64,000 nt of DNA from Streptomyces sp. ISL-36 (GTDB taxonomy: Bacteria; Actinomycetota; Actinomycetes; Streptomycetales; Streptomycetaceae): NCBI RefSeq assembly GCF_018614205.1, contig NZ_JAGGOS010000046.1, positions 106,552 through 170,551 on the forward strand. The letters are read 5' to 3'. The position numbers and the translations under genes were made by a program. Numbering within the stretch: position 1 is the stretch's first letter; each line of letters opens with the position of its first letter. The notes below the pieces were generated by a model. That model did not search any database and was not told the origin of the DNA. It was given only the letters and a program-made list of their open reading frames with translations. Shown here in pieces: positions 39,659 through 48,680 of the stretch.

Positions 39659-42600
39659 GTGGCGACGCAGACCATGGCGCCGGTGGCCGCGGGCCGCGGC
39701 GGATTCGCCGGCGGCTTCCGCCGCCTGTGGAGCGCCACCACGCTCTCCGGGCTCGGCGACGGCATCCGGATCACCGCGTTCGCGGTCTTCGCCGCCGCAC
39801 TCACCCAGGACCCCTTCCTGGTGGCTCTGGTGACGGTGGCCTCACGTCTGCCGTGGCTGGTCGTCGGGCCCTTCGCCGGGACGCTGGCCGACACCGTCGA
39901 CCGGTGGCGGGCGCTGTGGATCTGCGACCTGGCACGGGCGGCCGTCATCGGCGTCTTCGCCGTGCTCGCCTATGCCGGCCAGGTCGGCATCGCGGTCCTG
40001 GCGGTCACCGCTTTCGTCCTCAGCTCGATCGAGACGCTCGCGGAGAACCTGTCCCAGGCGGTGGTGCCCGACGTGACGGGCACCGCCTCACTGGACTCCG
40101 CCAACAGCCGCCTGATGGGCGGGCAGTTCGTCACGACCGAGTTCCTCGGGGCGCCGCTCGGCGCGTTCCTGTTCTCCACCTCGCACGCGCTGCCGTTCGC
40201 CCTGGACACGATCTCCTTCGGCCTCTCGGCGCTCCTGATCCTCTCCATCCGCCGGTCGGGCGCGGCGGGCCCGGCGGGCACCGCGGGAACCGGCACCGCC
40301 GGTGTCCCGACCGTCGAGCGGATGACGTTCCGCCGGCTGTGGCAGCAGACCGCGGCGGGCGCCCGCTGGCTGCGCGGCCACCGCGCACTGCGCACCGTCT
40401 GCGTGCTGATCGGCACCCTGAACTTCTCCATCCTGGCCGTGCTCTCCATCGCCGTCCTGTACGCCCTGGAGACGCTGGGCATCGGCGAGAACGCGTACGG
40501 GCTGCTCATGGTCCTCGTGGCGCTGGGCGGGCTCGTCGGCCTGCTCGTCGCGCCCCTCGTGGTGAAGCGGATCGGTCGCGGCCGGACCCTCCACCTGGCG
40601 TTCGCGCTCTGCCCGCCGGCGTTCCTGATCCCGGGTCTCACCCGCAACCCGTTCCTCGCGGCCGGCACGCTGAGCCTGGTCGGCGCCGCCATCTCGCTGG
40701 CGAACGTCGTCACCATCTCGCTGCGCCAGGTCCTCGTCCCCACCGAGTTGTTCGGTCGGGTCAACGGCGCCTACCGGCTCGTCGTCAACGGCGTCTCCCC
40801 GGTCGGCGGACTGGTCGGCGGCGTGGTGGCCGCCCACTTCGGCCTGCGGGCCCCGTTCCTGATGTCAGCGGCGCTGATGACCGCGGCGACCGTGGCCGCG
40901 CTGGTCATGCTGCCGCCGCGGAGCCTCGACACGGAGCCGGTGCAGGAAGGTTCCCCCGAGGCCGAGGCCACACGCGAGGCGAAGGCCGAGCCTCAGACCG
41001 AGACCGACACCGACACGGACACCGAGGCCGGACGTCCCACCGCCACCGCTCCCGTCCCCCCTCCCGCCCCGTCCCCCGCCACGACCTCCAGGATCATCAC
41101 CCCCCGCCGCCGCGCCCAGGCCCTGGTCGTCGCCCTGGCCGCCACCGCCGCCGCGATCAGCGCCTGGACCACCGTCTCCGGGCCCGCCCCGCTCCCCGCC
41201 GACGCCCCCGCCGCCGCGTTCTCGGCCGACCGCGCCCACGCGAAGCTCAGCGCCCTCTCCGACGCCCCCCACCCCATCGGCACCCCCGAACACGACAAGG
41301 TCCGCGACCGGATCGTCGCCGAACTCCGCGCCCTCGGGCTCACGCCCCGCGTCGACAGCGCCGTCAGCACCGACACCGGCTCCGGAGCCGCCCTCTCCGC
41401 CCGGGTGCAGAACATCAGCGCCACCCTGCCCGGCCACCACTCCACCGGCCACGTGCTCCTCGTCGCGCACTACGACTCGGTCGAGATCGGCCCCGGCGCC
41501 TCCGACGACGGCCTCGGCGTGTCCTCCCTCCTCGAGTCCGCCCGCGCGCTGACGTCCGGACCCGCCCCGCGCAACGACATCACCTTCCTCTTCACCGACG
41601 GCGAGGAGCCGGGCCTGATGGGCGCCCGGGCCTTCACCGCCGCCGGCGTCACCGACCCCGAGCGCACGGTGGTGCTCAACCTGGAGGCGCGCGGCACATC
41701 CGGTCGCGTGGTGATGTTCGAGACCGGCGCGCACAACAGCGCCCTGATCCCGACGCTGGCCGCCGTACCGCCGGTCGCCACCTCGTTCTCGTACGAGATC
41801 TACCGTCTGCTGGCGCAGGACACCGACCTCTCCGAACTCCGCCGTACCGGCCTGACCGGTCTCAACTTCGCCGTGCTCGGCGGCTCCGCGAACTACCACA
41901 CCCCGCAGGACAACCTGGCGAACGTCGACCGCTCCAGCCTCCAGGACATGGGGTCCGCCGCGCTCTCCTCCGCCCGCGCGCTCGCCGCGAGCGATCTCGG
42001 CGAGGTCGCCGGGCACTCCGACGCCACCTACTTCACTCTCTTCGGCACCCTGCTCCACTACCCCACCTCCCTCGTCCTGCCGCTCGCCGGACTGGCCGCG
42101 CTCGGCTTCGCGGCGGCCCTGTGGTTCGCCCGCGGGCGGGGCGCCGTACGGCTGCGGGCCGTCGGGGCGGCGGCCGGTTCGCTGCCGCTGCCGCTGCTCG
42201 GCGCCGCCGCCACCGGCTGGCTCGGCTGGGAGCTGCTCACCCTCATCCGCCCGGACTACCTCGGCTTCCTGCTGGGCGACCCCTACCGGCCGGAGCTGCC
42301 CGCCCTCGGCCTGACCCTCGTGGCGGTGGCGCTGACCTGGGCCTGGGCGGCGTTCCTGCGCCGGATCCGCCCGGCCCGCGCCGGTACGTCCCGTAACGCC
42401 CCCCGTAACGCCCCCCGTAACGACCCTCGTAACGGCCCCCGTAACGGCCCGCGCCCCACCCCCCGTACCGCGATCGAACTGTCCGCCGCCGTCACCGGCG
42501 TCCTGACCCTGCTGGCCGTCGTCACCGCACTCGTCTTCCCCGGTGCTTCCTACCTCTTCGCCTGGCCGGCCCTGGCCGGCGCGGCGGGCCTCGCCGCCGC

Positions 42601-43489
42601 GGCCAGGCTGCCCCTGCGTTCACCGTGGCGCGGCGCCTGCGCGGCGCTCGCCGCGATCCCCGCCGCCGCCCTCCTCACCCCGGTCGTGCTCATGCTCTTC
42701 ACCACCGTCGGCCTGGTGTACGCCTCGGTGCCACTGGCCGTCGTCGTCCTCGTCACCGCCCCCGTGGCGGTACCGGCGACCCCCGTCCTGCCCCGCCCGC
42801 GCGTCCTGGCCGTCTTCTGCGGGGTCGCCCTCCTGGGCGCGGCCGTGCTCGGCTTCGGAGCGCTCACCGACCGGACCGACGCGACCCACCCCACCCATGT
42901 GAGCCTGATGTACGCGGTGGACGCCGACACCGGCACCGCGCAGTGGATCAGCGACGGCGGCAACCCCGACGCCTGGGTCGCCCGCCACGCCACCACGGAC
43001 GCCTCCGGCCTCGCGCGGCGCTTCCCGCCGCTGACCGAACCCGACACCTGGCGGGTCGGCCCCGCCCCGGCCGCGGCCGTTCCGCTGCCGACCCTGAAGG
43101 TCCGCGAGGACCGGCGGACGGGCGGTGTCCGCACGCTCACCCTGCACCTCGGGGCGCAGGGCGGCGCGCCCACCCAGCTGATGCTGTACGCGGACACCGA
43201 CCGGGCCACCGTCGTCGGCGCCCGGCACGGCACGGCGGAGCTCCCGGGCGGCCGCAACCGGAGCGCGGCGGCCGGAGCGTGGGGATGGGGCTTCATCATG
43301 GCCGCGCCCGGCACGGAAGGCACCGACATCACCCTGACGGTGCGCGGCGACGGCCCCCTGCCGCTGCGGGTCGTGGCGCAGACCCCGACCCTGCCGGCCG
43401 GCGCGCTGAGCGTCCCACGCCCGGCGACGGTGACGTGGTCCGGCGAAGCGTCCGGATACACCCTCGCCACCCGCGCGTACACCTTCTGA
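39659..43489 (+). CDS. MFS transporter fused to a membrane-bound M28 metallopeptidase
   Basis: 1276 residues in one open frame. Residues about 1-430 are an MFS-type exporter (TLSGLGDGIRITAFAVF, LPWLVVGPFAGTLADTVDR, LFGRVNGAYRLVVNGVSPVGG). After a Glu/Thr-rich linker (TETDTDTDTE) comes an M28 zinc aminopeptidase with all expected ligands: LVAHYDSV near 604, GASDDGLG, FTDGEEPGL near 649, LNLEARGT near 677, NYHTPQDNL near 746. Then several more membrane segments (about 785-1010) with an NAPRNAPRN repeat loop, and a C-terminal beta-rich extracytoplasmic domain. The second part resembles ERMP1/Pfs1-type membrane peptidases. GTG start with AAAGGG 7 bases upstream. The fusion suggests export linked to cleavage of a leader from the product. 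Confidence 0.93.
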   Translation: MATQTMAPVAAGRGGFAGGFRRLWSATTLSGLGDGIRITAFAVFAAALTQDPFLVALVTVASRLPWLVVGPFAGTLADTVDRWRALWICDLARAAVIGVFAVLAYAGQVGIAVLAVTAFVLSSIETLAENLSQAVVPDVTGTASLDSANSRLMGGQFVTTEFLGAPLGAFLFSTSHALPFALDTISFGLSALLILSIRRSGAAGPAGTAGTGTAGVPTVERMTFRRLWQQTAAGARWLRGHRALRTVCVLIGTLNFSILAVLSIAVLYALETLGIGENAYGLLMVLVALGGLVGLLVAPLVVKRIGRGRTLHLAFALCPPAFLIPGLTRNPFLAAGTLSLVGAAISLANVVTISLRQVLVPTELFGRVNGAYRLVVNGVSPVGGLVGGVVAAHFGLRAPFLMSAALMTAATVAALVMLPPRSLDTEPVQEGSPEAEATREAKAEPQTETDTDTDTEAGRPTATAPVPPPAPSPATTSRIITPRRRAQALVVALAATAAAISAWTTVSGPAPLPADAPAAAFSADRAHAKLSALSDAPHPIGTPEHDKVRDRIVAELRALGLTPRVDSAVSTDTGSGAALSARVQNISATLPGHHSTGHVLLVAHYDSVEIGPGASDDGLGVSSLLESARALTSGPAPRNDITFLFTDGEEPGLMGARAFTAAGVTDPERTVVLNLEARGTSGRVVMFETGAHNSALIPTLAAVPPVATSFSYEIYRLLAQDTDLSELRRTGLTGLNFAVLGGSANYHTPQDNLANVDRSSLQDMGSAALSSARALAASDLGEVAGHSDATYFTLFGTLLHYPTSLVLPLAGLAALGFAAALWFARGRGAVRLRAVGAAAGSLPLPLLGAAATGWLGWELLTLIRPDYLGFLLGDPYRPELPALGLTLVAVALTWAWAAFLRRIRPARAGTSRNAPRNAPRNDPRNGPRNGPRPTPRTAIELSAAVTGVLTLLAVVTALVFPGASYLFAWPALAGAAGLAAAARLPLRSPWRGACAALAAIPAAALLTPVVLMLFTTVGLVYASVPLAVVVLVTAPVAVPATPVLPRPRVLAVFCGVALLGAAVLGFGALTDRTDATHPTHVSLMYAVDADTGTAQWISDGGNPDAWVARHATTDASGLARRFPPLTEPDTWRVGPAPAAAVPLPTLKVREDRRTGGVRTLTLHLGAQGGAPTQLMLYADTDRATVVGARHGTAELPGGRNRSAAAGAWGWGFIMAAPGTEGTDITLTVRGDGPLPLRVVAQTPTLPAGALSVPRPATVTWSGEASGYTLATRAYTF

Positions 43490-43552
43490 GCCGCCGAGCC
43501 CACCGCAGCCGCCGCAGCCCTCCGGCGACCCGACCGAACCGTGGAAGAGAAC

Positions 43553-44965
43553 ATGACGAAGCGGAACATGACGCAGGCGAACGTGACGCAGGCGAGCGTG
43601 ACGAAGCGCAAGGGAATGCTCGCCCTCGACGAGCTCCGCGAGCGGGTGGCGGCCGAGGAGATCGACACCGTCGTCCTCGCCTTCACCGACATGCAGGGCC
43701 GCCTCCAGGGCAAGCGGCTGTCCGCCGAGTACTTCCTCGACGAGGTCGCCGAGGGCCACACCGAGGGCTGCAACTACCTGCTTGCCGTGGACGTCGAGAT
43801 GAACCCGGCCGACGGCTACGCCATGTCGTCCTGGGACCGCGGCTACGGCGACTTCGTCCTCGTACCGGACCTGTCGACCCTGCGGCTGATGCCCTGGCAC
43901 GAGGGGACCGCGCTGGTCCTCGCCGACCTGCGCTGGGAGGGCGGCGAGCCCGTCGCCGCCTCACCCCGCCAGATCCTGCGGGCCCAGACCGCCCGGCTCG
44001 CCGAGCGCGGCTGGCAGGCGATGGTCGGCACGGAGCTGGAGTTCATCGTGTTCGAGGACAGCTACGAGCAGGCGTGGCGGAAGGACTACCGCGGCCTGGA
44101 GCCGGCCAACCAGTACAACGTGGACTACTCCGTCCTGGGCACCTCCCGGGTCGAGCCGCTGCTGCGCCGCATCCGCACGTCGATGACCGGCGCCGGGATG
44201 TACGTCGAGTCCGCGAAGGGCGAGTGCAACCCGGGCCAGCACGAGATCGTCTTCCGCTACGCCGGCGCCCTGACGACCTGCGACAACCACGCCGTCTACA
44301 AGACGGGCGCGAAGGAGATCGCCGGGCAGGCCGGCAAGAGCCTCACGTTCATGGCCAAGCCCAACGAACGCGAGGGCAACTCCTGCCACATCCACATCTC
44401 CCTGCGCGCGGCGGACGGCACCCCCGTGATGGCCGGCGACGGCCCCGGAGGCCTCTCCCGGCTGGGTGAGCACTTCCTGGCCGGCCAGCTGGCCGCGCTG
44501 CGCGAGCTCACGCTGTTCCACGCGCCGAACATCAACTCGTACAAGCGTTTCGTCCCCGGCAGCTTCGCCCCGACCACCGTCAAGTGGGGCCTGGACAACC
44601 GGACCTGCGCCCTGCGCCTGGTCGGCCACGGCCCCTCCCTGCGCGTGGAGAACCGGCTCCCGGGCGGCGACGTCAACCCCTACCTGGCGGTGGCCGCCCT
44701 CATCGCCGCCGGCCTGGACGGCATCGACCGCGCACTCCCGCTGGAGCCCGCCTTCGACGGCAACGCCTACGCCGCCGCGGAGGCGGCGCGCGCCCCGCGC
44801 GATCTTCGGGAGGCGCTGGAGCTGTGGGAGAACAGCGAACTGGCCGTTCGGGTCTTCGGCCCGGAGGTCGTGGCCCACTACGCCAACCACGCCCGCCAGG
44901 AGCTCGCCGCCTACGACCGGGCGATCACCGACTGGGAACTGCGCCGCGGCTTCGAACGGCTCTGA
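43553..44965 (+). CDS. Glutamine synthetase-like gamma-glutamyl ligase (GlnA3/GlnA4/PuuA type)
   Basis: 470 residues of the class of GS-like enzymes that attach glutamate to amines rather than ammonia. Present are VGTELEFIVFED, NPGQHEIVFRYAGAL, NSCHIHISL, the ATP-binding YKRFVPGSFAPTTVKWGLDNR and VENRLPGGDVNPYLAVA. Streptomyces GlnA3 and GlnA4 act on polyamines and ethanolamine. The ATG at 43553 (GGAAGAG upstream) is preferred over a GTG 12 bases before. The first 20 residues are a repeat (MTQANVTQASVTKR). With the PuuD-like hydrolase inside the cluster, it could install a temporary gamma-glutamyl group on an amine of a monomer, later removed. It might instead be left over from amine catabolism. 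Confidence 0.9.
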   Translation: MTKRNMTQANVTQASVTKRKGMLALDELRERVAAEEIDTVVLAFTDMQGRLQGKRLSAEYFLDEVAEGHTEGCNYLLAVDVEMNPADGYAMSSWDRGYGDFVLVPDLSTLRLMPWHEGTALVLADLRWEGGEPVAASPRQILRAQTARLAERGWQAMVGTELEFIVFEDSYEQAWRKDYRGLEPANQYNVDYSVLGTSRVEPLLRRIRTSMTGAGMYVESAKGECNPGQHEIVFRYAGALTTCDNHAVYKTGAKEIAGQAGKSLTFMAKPNEREGNSCHIHISLRAADGTPVMAGDGPGGLSRLGEHFLAGQLAALRELTLFHAPNINSYKRFVPGSFAPTTVKWGLDNRTCALRLVGHGPSLRVENRLPGGDVNPYLAVAALIAAGLDGIDRALPLEPAFDGNAYAAAEAARAPRDLREALELWENSELAVRVFGPEVVAHYANHARQELAAYDRAITDWELRRGFERL

Positions 44966-45060
44966 CCCTCACCGCGCGTGACCCTCACCGCACATGATCC
45001 TCACCGCACATGACCCTCACCGCACATGACCCTCACCGCGCGTGACCCTCACCGCACATG
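44965..45060. repeat. 16-bp tandem array between GS-like and SDR genes
   Basis: Six units of a 16-base repeat, mostly ACCCTCACCGCACATG, run without gaps from the GS stop codon, followed by a partial seventh. Variants end GCGCGTG or start ATCC. Every unit carries an ATG or GTG, so start prediction for the next gene is easily misled. No protein-coding role seen. Confidence 0.95.
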
Positions 45061-45101
45061 ACCCTCACCCACCCGCACGCGAAGGAACGGACACCACCAC
45101 C

Positions 45102-45875
45102 ATGAACGTAAACCTCCGGCTTCAGGACCGGGTCGCCGTCGTGACCGGAGCGGGCAGCGGCATCGGCCTCGCCACCGTCCGCAGGCTCGCCGCCGAGGGC
45201 GCGAAGGTCGTCGTCGCCGACGTGGACGCGTCCGCCGGTCAGGCGGCGGCCGACGAGATCGGCGGCCTGTTCATGCGGGCGGACGTCACGGACGAGGCCG
45301 ACGTGCGGCGCATGTACGAGGAAGCCCACCGGGCGTTCGGCCGTATCGACATCGCCTTCAACAACGCCGGCATCTCGCCCCCGGAGGACGACTCGATCCT
45401 CACCACGGGTCTGGAGGCCTGGCGCCGCGTCCAGGAGACCAACCTCACGTCGGTCTTCCTGTGCTGCAAGTACGTGATCCCCTACATGCAGCGTCAGGGC
45501 AAGGGGTCCATCATCAACACGGCGTCGTTCGTGGCGCTGATGGGCGCGGCGACCTCGCAGATCTCGTACACCGCGTCCAAGGGCGGCGTCCTCGCCATGA
45601 CGCGTGAGCTGGGCGTCCAGTTCGCGCGCGAGGGCATCCGCGTCAACGCCCTGTGCCCGGGGCCGGTGAACACACCGCTGCTCCGGGAGCTGTTCGCCAA
45701 GGACCCGGCGCGCGCCGCCCGCCGGCTGGTCCACATCCCCACCGGCCGGTTCGCCGAGCCGGAGGAGATCGCCGCCGCGGCCGCGTTCCTGGCCAGCGAC
45801 GACTCGTCGTTCGTCACGGCGTCGGACTTCCTCGTGGACGGCGGCATCGCGGGCGCGTACGTGACGCCGGAGTAG
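45102..45875 (+). CDS. SDR oxidoreductase (3-oxoacyl-ACP reductase-like)
   Basis: 257 residues of classical short-chain dehydrogenase: VAVVTGAGSGIGLATV for NAD(P), VVVADVDASAG (Asp at the end of strand 2, favouring NAD), FNNAGISPPEDD, the catalytic Ser in NTASFVALM and YTASKGG. The ATG at 45102 is chosen; earlier in-frame starts lie inside the 16-bp repeat. In Streptomyces, GS-like gamma-glutamyl ligases are often near an SDR and a PuuD-like hydrolase in amine-use gene sets, so this gene and the GS-like one may have been recruited together. It is the last gene before the core-like region. Confidence 0.9.
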   Translation: MNVNLRLQDRVAVVTGAGSGIGLATVRRLAAEGAKVVVADVDASAGQAAADEIGGLFMRADVTDEADVRRMYEEAHRAFGRIDIAFNNAGISPPEDDSILTTGLEAWRRVQETNLTSVFLCCKYVIPYMQRQGKGSIINTASFVALMGAATSQISYTASKGGVLAMTRELGVQFAREGIRVNALCPGPVNTPLLRELFAKDPARAARRLVHIPTGRFAEPEEIAAAAAFLASDDSSFVTASDFLVDGGIAGAYVTPE

Positions 45876-45898
45876 CGCGCGGCGGCGCCGGGCGGGGG

Positions 45899-45988
45899 CT
45901 ACTGACCGACCACCGACGCCACCGCGACGATCGCGAACATCAGTACGAGCACACTGGCCATGATCCGGTTACGGGTCTTCGGGTCCAC
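45899..45988 (-). CDS. Small single-span membrane peptide (29 aa)
   Basis: A tiny gene with product VDPKTRNRIMASVLVLM then FAIVAVASVVGQ: a charged cytoplasmic start and one hydrophobic helix. Similar short membrane peptides sit between housekeeping genes in other Streptomyces. The GTG at 45988 has GAAGG directly before it, so the start is uncertain; an internal ATG (Met10) is the other option. Its stop lies 24 bases from the convergent SDR stop. It marks the start of the core-like region. Confidence 0.6.
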   Translation of the reverse strand: MDPKTRNRIMASVLVLMFAIVAVASVVGQ

Positions 45989-45997
45989 CCTTCGAGG

Positions 45998-46567
45998 TTA
46001 ACCCGCTCCTCCCAGGGGCCAGGCGCCGACCTTCTCGTACCGCGGCTGCTCGCCCGGCACCCCGCTCCCCGGGAGGCGGCTGCGGACGAGGGCCAGCTCG
46101 GTGACCTGCCAGCGGCTGCCCTCGAAGCGGTCCAGCGCGGTGACGAAGGGGCGCAGGTCCGTGTCCGCCCGGGCCCGGGCGACGGTGAGGTGCGCCTGGT
46201 AGCGGCGGTGCTCGTCCATCGCCACTCCCGCCCGGCGGGCGGCGGCGTCGGCGCGCTCCGCGAGCAGCCGCAGCACGTCGAGGTCTCCGGCGGCCCCCAC
46301 CCACAGCGTGCGCCGGCCGAAGTGCCCGCCGCCGTGGAGGCGGAGGGGGAAGGGGTCGGTGCGGTGGGCGGCTCGGCCGAGGCGCTCGTGGAGGTCGGGG
46401 AGCAGTTCCTCGTCGACCTCCCCCATGAAGGCGAGGGTGTAGTGCCGGCCGGGCCGTGAGGTCCAGCGCAAAAGCTCGGCGCCCGGCAGGTGGGACAGGC
46501 GGTCGACGGCGCGGGCGAGCTCGGTCTGCTGCTCCTCCGGCGGCAGTACGGCAGCGAAAAGCCTCAT
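45998..46567 (-). CDS. thpR: RNA 2',3'-cyclic phosphodiesterase (2'-5' RNA ligase family)
   Basis: 189 residues. The two HxT motifs of the 2H phosphoesterase superfamily are present, HYTLAFMG near residue 43 and HLTVARARAD near 125, and the N-terminus MRLFAAVLPPEE is typical of ThpR/LigT proteins. The family opens 2',3'-cyclic phosphates on RNA. 189 residues is the normal length. It is divergent from the GNAT gene with only 33 bases between starts, so the promoters overlap. Confidence 0.92.
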   Translation of the reverse strand: MRLFAAVLPPEEQQTELARAVDRLSHLPGAELLRWTSRPGRHYTLAFMGEVDEELLPDLHERLGRAAHRTDPFPLRLHGGGHFGRRTLWVGAAGDLDVLRLLAERADAAARRAGVAMDEHRRYQAHLTVARARADTDLRPFVTALDRFEGSRWQVTELALVRSRLPGSGVPGEQPRYEKVGAWPLGGAG

Positions 46568-46600
46568 ACGCAGAGTCTGACAGCGGCTAGCCTCGCCCGG

Positions 46601-47107
46601 ATGGAGATCACGATCAGGAAGGGCGGGGCGGACGACGTCCCCGCGATACTGGCTCTGCTGGACAGCGCCGTCGTCTGGCTCAACGGGAGAGGGATCACCG
46701 CCCAGTGGGGCACCGAGCCGTGGTCCGCGCGGCCGAAGGCGGTGAGCCTGGTCGAGGAGATCGTGGCCGAGGGCAGCCCGTGGATCGCCGAGATCGACGG
46801 TGTCCCGGCCGGCACGCTCACGCTGACCCCGCGCCCGGGCGTGCATGTGCCGCCGGCCGACGAGCCGGAGCTGTACGTGCGCATCCTGGCGACCGACGGC
46901 CGCTTCCACGGCCGGGGGGTGGGGGCGGCGCTGCTCGCGCACGCGGTGGAGGAGACCCGCGGGCAGGGCGTGTCCCTGCTGCGGGTGGACTGCTTCGCGG
47001 GCAGCGAGGGCCGGCTCATCGCGTACTACGAACGCCAGGGCTTCACGAGAACGGAGACCTTCGCGGTGGGCGACTGGCCGGGCCAGGTCCTCGCCCAGCG
47101 CGTCTGA
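46601..47107 (+). CDS. GNAT-family N-acetyltransferase
   Basis: 168 residues. EITIRKGGADDVPAILALLD at the start, acetyl-CoA loop GRFHGRGVGAALLAHAVEE and the C-terminal YYERQGFTRTETF define a GNAT enzyme, the RimI/Ard1-like group. Substrate unknown. The ATG at 46601 gives the normal N-terminus; an earlier in-frame start would overlap the ThpR gene. Not obviously linked to the cluster. Confidence 0.9.
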   Translation: MEITIRKGGADDVPAILALLDSAVVWLNGRGITAQWGTEPWSARPKAVSLVEEIVAEGSPWIAEIDGVPAGTLTLTPRPGVHVPPADEPELYVRILATDGRFHGRGVGAALLAHAVEETRGQGVSLLRVDCFAGSEGRLIAYYERQGFTRTETFAVGDWPGQVLAQRV

Positions 47108-47286
47108 CGGAGGCACGGCGGCGGGGCGGGGCGGGGCGGCCTGGCCTACGGGGCGAAGCCCCCGGCCCCCGTTCCCCCGGCCCTCGGGCGGAGGGTCCGC
47201 GAAGAGCGCCCAGGAAGGGCGCTGCGCTCCGGGGTGTGCCCACCCGCCCCGCCCGGCGGGACGACGGGCCCCACCCCGGAGGGCGC

Positions 47287-48624
47287 CTATGCCGCGGTCG
47301 CCAGGCGCTCGCGGGCCACGAAGCGGACCTGGGGGTGGCCGTGGTGCCAGCCGAAGGCCATCTTCAGGCCGCCGACCCGTGCCAGGACGAGGCCGACGAC
47401 ACCGGCCGCCGCGAGGGAGATCAGACCGCCGGTGGCGAAGCCGATCCGCGGTCCGTACGTGTCGGTGATCCAGCCGAGCAGCGGGGCCCCGATCGGGGTG
47501 CCGCCGGCGAAGACCATCATGTAGAGGCTCATGACACGGCCCCGCATCACGGGGTCCGTCGCCAGCTGGACGGCCGAGTTGGCGGTGATGTTGACCGTGA
47601 GGCCGAACATGCCGATCGGCACCAGCAGCAGCGCGAAGAGCCAGAACGACGGCGAGAGGGCGGCCGCGATCTCCAGCAGACCGAAGACCACCGCCGCGCC
47701 CACGAGCATCCGCAGCCGGGTGGTGCCCCGCCGGGCCGCGAGCAGTGCGCCCGCGAGCGAGCCGGCCGCCATCAGGGTGTTCAGGAAGCCGTAGGTGCCC
47801 GCGCCGACGTGGAAGATGTCATCCGCGAAGGCGGTGAGCCAGATCGGGAAGTTGAACCCGAAGGTGCCGACGAAGCCGACGAGGACGATCGGCCAGATCA
47901 GGTCCGGTCGCCCGGCCACGTACCGCAGTCCCTCCCGCAGCTGCCCCTTGCCCCGCGGCGCGCGCTCCACCTTGTGGAACTCGGCGGGGCGCATCAGCAG
48001 CAGGCCGGTGAGGGGAGCGAGGAAGAACAGTCCGTTGAGGAGGAAGGACCAGCCGCTGCCGACGGTGGCGATCAGCAGACCGGCGACCGCCGGGCCGACC
48101 AGCCGGGCCGACTGGAAGTTCGCGGAGTTCAGCGAGACGGCGTTGCGCAGCTGGTCCGGGCCGACCATCTCGGAGACGAAGGACTGCCGGGTCGGGTTGT
48201 CGACGACGGTGACCATGCCGAGCAGGAAGGCGACCAGGTAGACGTGCCAGACCTGGACGTGGCCGGAGAGGGTGAGGACGGCGAGCGCGAGTCCGCAGAG
48301 GCCGAGGGCGGCCTGGCTGATGAGGAGGATGCGCCGCTTCGGGTAGCGGTCGGCGAGGACTCCGCCGTAGAGGCCGAAGAGCAGCATCGGCAGGAACTGC
48401 AGCGCCGTGGTGATGCCGACCGCGGCGGCGGAGCCGGTGAGGCTGAGCACCAGCCAGTCCTGGGTGATGCGGGCCATCCAGGTGCCGGTGTTGGAGACGA
48501 TGGCTCCGGTGAAGAAGAGCCGGTAGTTGCGTATGCGGAGTGAGGAGAAGGTTTCCCCCCGCCCGCGGATGTGGATCTCGGGTTTGTGGACGGGTGCGGA
48601 GTCTGCTCCGGGTCCCGTACTCAA
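47287..48624 (-). CDS. MFS efflux transporter (EntS/tetracycline-like)
   Basis: 445 residues, about 12 membrane segments. FSSLRIRNYRLFFTGAIVSNTGTWMARITQDWLVL, GLYGGVLADRYPKRRILL and DNPTRQSFVSEMVGPDQLRNAVSL match the MFS_3 group of exporters. TTG start with GAGGAGG nine bases upstream. It follows the MarR gene by 56 bases on the same strand, the usual layout of a drug-responsive efflux operon. The C-terminus contains GWHHGHPQVRFVARERLATAA. The 179-base gap downstream to the GNAT stop includes GC-rich inverted repeats that could terminate both genes. Confidence 0.92.
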   Translation of the reverse strand: MSTGPGADSAPVHKPEIHIRGRGETFSSLRIRNYRLFFTGAIVSNTGTWMARITQDWLVLSLTGSAAAVGITTALQFLPMLLFGLYGGVLADRYPKRRILLISQAALGLCGLALAVLTLSGHVQVWHVYLVAFLLGMVTVVDNPTRQSFVSEMVGPDQLRNAVSLNSANFQSARLVGPAVAGLLIATVGSGWSFLLNGLFFLAPLTGLLLMRPAEFHKVERAPRGKGQLREGLRYVAGRPDLIWPIVLVGFVGTFGFNFPIWLTAFADDIFHVGAGTYGFLNTLMAAGSLAGALLAARRGTTRLRMLVGAAVVFGLLEIAAALSPSFWLFALLLVPIGMFGLTVNITANSAVQLATDPVMRGRVMSLYMMVFAGGTPIGAPLLGWITDTYGPRIGFATGGLISLAAAGVVGLVLARVGGLKMAFGWHHGHPQVRFVARERLATAA

Positions 48625-48680
48625 AGTGCGTCGCCTCCTCGGCGTCGGGGGTCTGTGTCGCGGGTCTCTACCGCGGGTCT

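Noticed and set aside
45042..45101. Earlier start for the SDR within the 16-bp repeat
   Set aside because: The extra residues are encoded by repeat DNA and are not part of the SDR fold; the ATG at 45102 gives the normal N-terminus.
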